Assembly (NCBI GenBank): GCA_027576995.1
Contig: JANBQC010000561.1
Coordinates: forward strand, 1 to 18,530
Reading direction: 5' to 3'
From: Dimargaris cristalligena
Taxonomy: Eukaryota > Kickxellomycota > Dimargaritomycetes > Dimargaritales > Dimargaritaceae
Length of the DNA: 18,530 nt
The position numbers and the translations under genes are program-made. The notes under the pieces were generated by a model that was given only the letters and a program-made list of their open reading frames with translations, had not been told where the DNA came from and did no database searches. Shown piece after piece: positions 18,463 to 18,530 of the stretch (position 1 is the first letter of the stretch; every line of letters starts with the position of its first letter).

Positions 18463-18530
18463 TCTCAGCCTGGGATGCCAATTCTCCCTAGAACAAAAAA
18501 ATTAAAAGGCTCGGGCCACCCCTTTCCCCG

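Larger units (their letters stand above)
17285..18530. other. Region upstream of the secreted-protein gene to the right edge
   Basis: The first ~200 bases next to 17284 should be the leader and promoter of the secreted-protein gene. No other gene is supportable. Minus-strand frames at 17508-17753 and 17763-17948 are short and featureless. The stretch also holds a 12-base inverted repeat (18077-18088 with 18187-18198) and a 10-base C tract (18453-18462). I see no part of a further gene at the right edge. Confidence 0.5.

Noticed and set aside
1..18530. CRISPR array, bacterial defence system, prophage or operon
   Set aside because: There are no regularly spaced repeats or tightly packed genes. 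The spliced genes and family content are fungal.

Overview
The window looks like nuclear DNA of a filamentous or early-diverging fungus. Three genes are split by GT-AG introns (444, 309 and 213 nt) whose donors are good matches (GTAGGT, GTAAGC, GTAAGT). Genes are far apart (about 1.2-2.7 kb gaps). One gene matches a fungus-specific family (Rtc5), one a fungal-type nodulin-like/MCH1-like transporter, and the left edge carries a retroelement. GC-rich genes sit in AT-richer spacers full of homopolymers and microsatellites. An early-diverging lineage (Zoopagomycota or a relative) would fit, but that is a guess from texture, not a phylogeny.

Layout from left to right. Positions 1-840 (minus) hold a retroelement fragment: a Gag-like frame broken by one TGA, overlapped by a second frame that leaves the window at the left edge and carries what looks like the lead-in to a reverse transcriptase. 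Positions 3028-4683 (minus) hold an intronless 551-aa MFS transporter. Positions 6813-7610 (plus) hold a two-exon gene for the complex I LYR-family subunit NDUFA6/B14. Positions 10335-13865 (plus) hold a two-exon gene for a 1073-aa, probably N-myristoylated TLDc protein of the RTC5 type. Positions 15548-17284 (minus) hold a two-exon gene for a 507-aa secreted protein that I do not recognise. The spacers between these, and the right-hand 1.2 kb, show no gene I can support.

The genes do not form a pathway cluster. The closest functional link is loose: Rtc5 proteins act on the vacuolar V-ATPase, and the MFS protein carries an acidic dileucine motif typical of vacuolar sorting, so both may act at the vacuole. 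NDUFA6 is a mitochondrial housekeeping subunit.

I found no CRISPR array, operon-like system, tRNA or rRNA, and no clearly new biological system. The items most worth following are the unrecognised secreted protein, the RRxS-rich and insertion-rich RTC5 protein, the QYR variant of the LYR motif in NDUFA6, and the interrupted Gag/Pol fragment.
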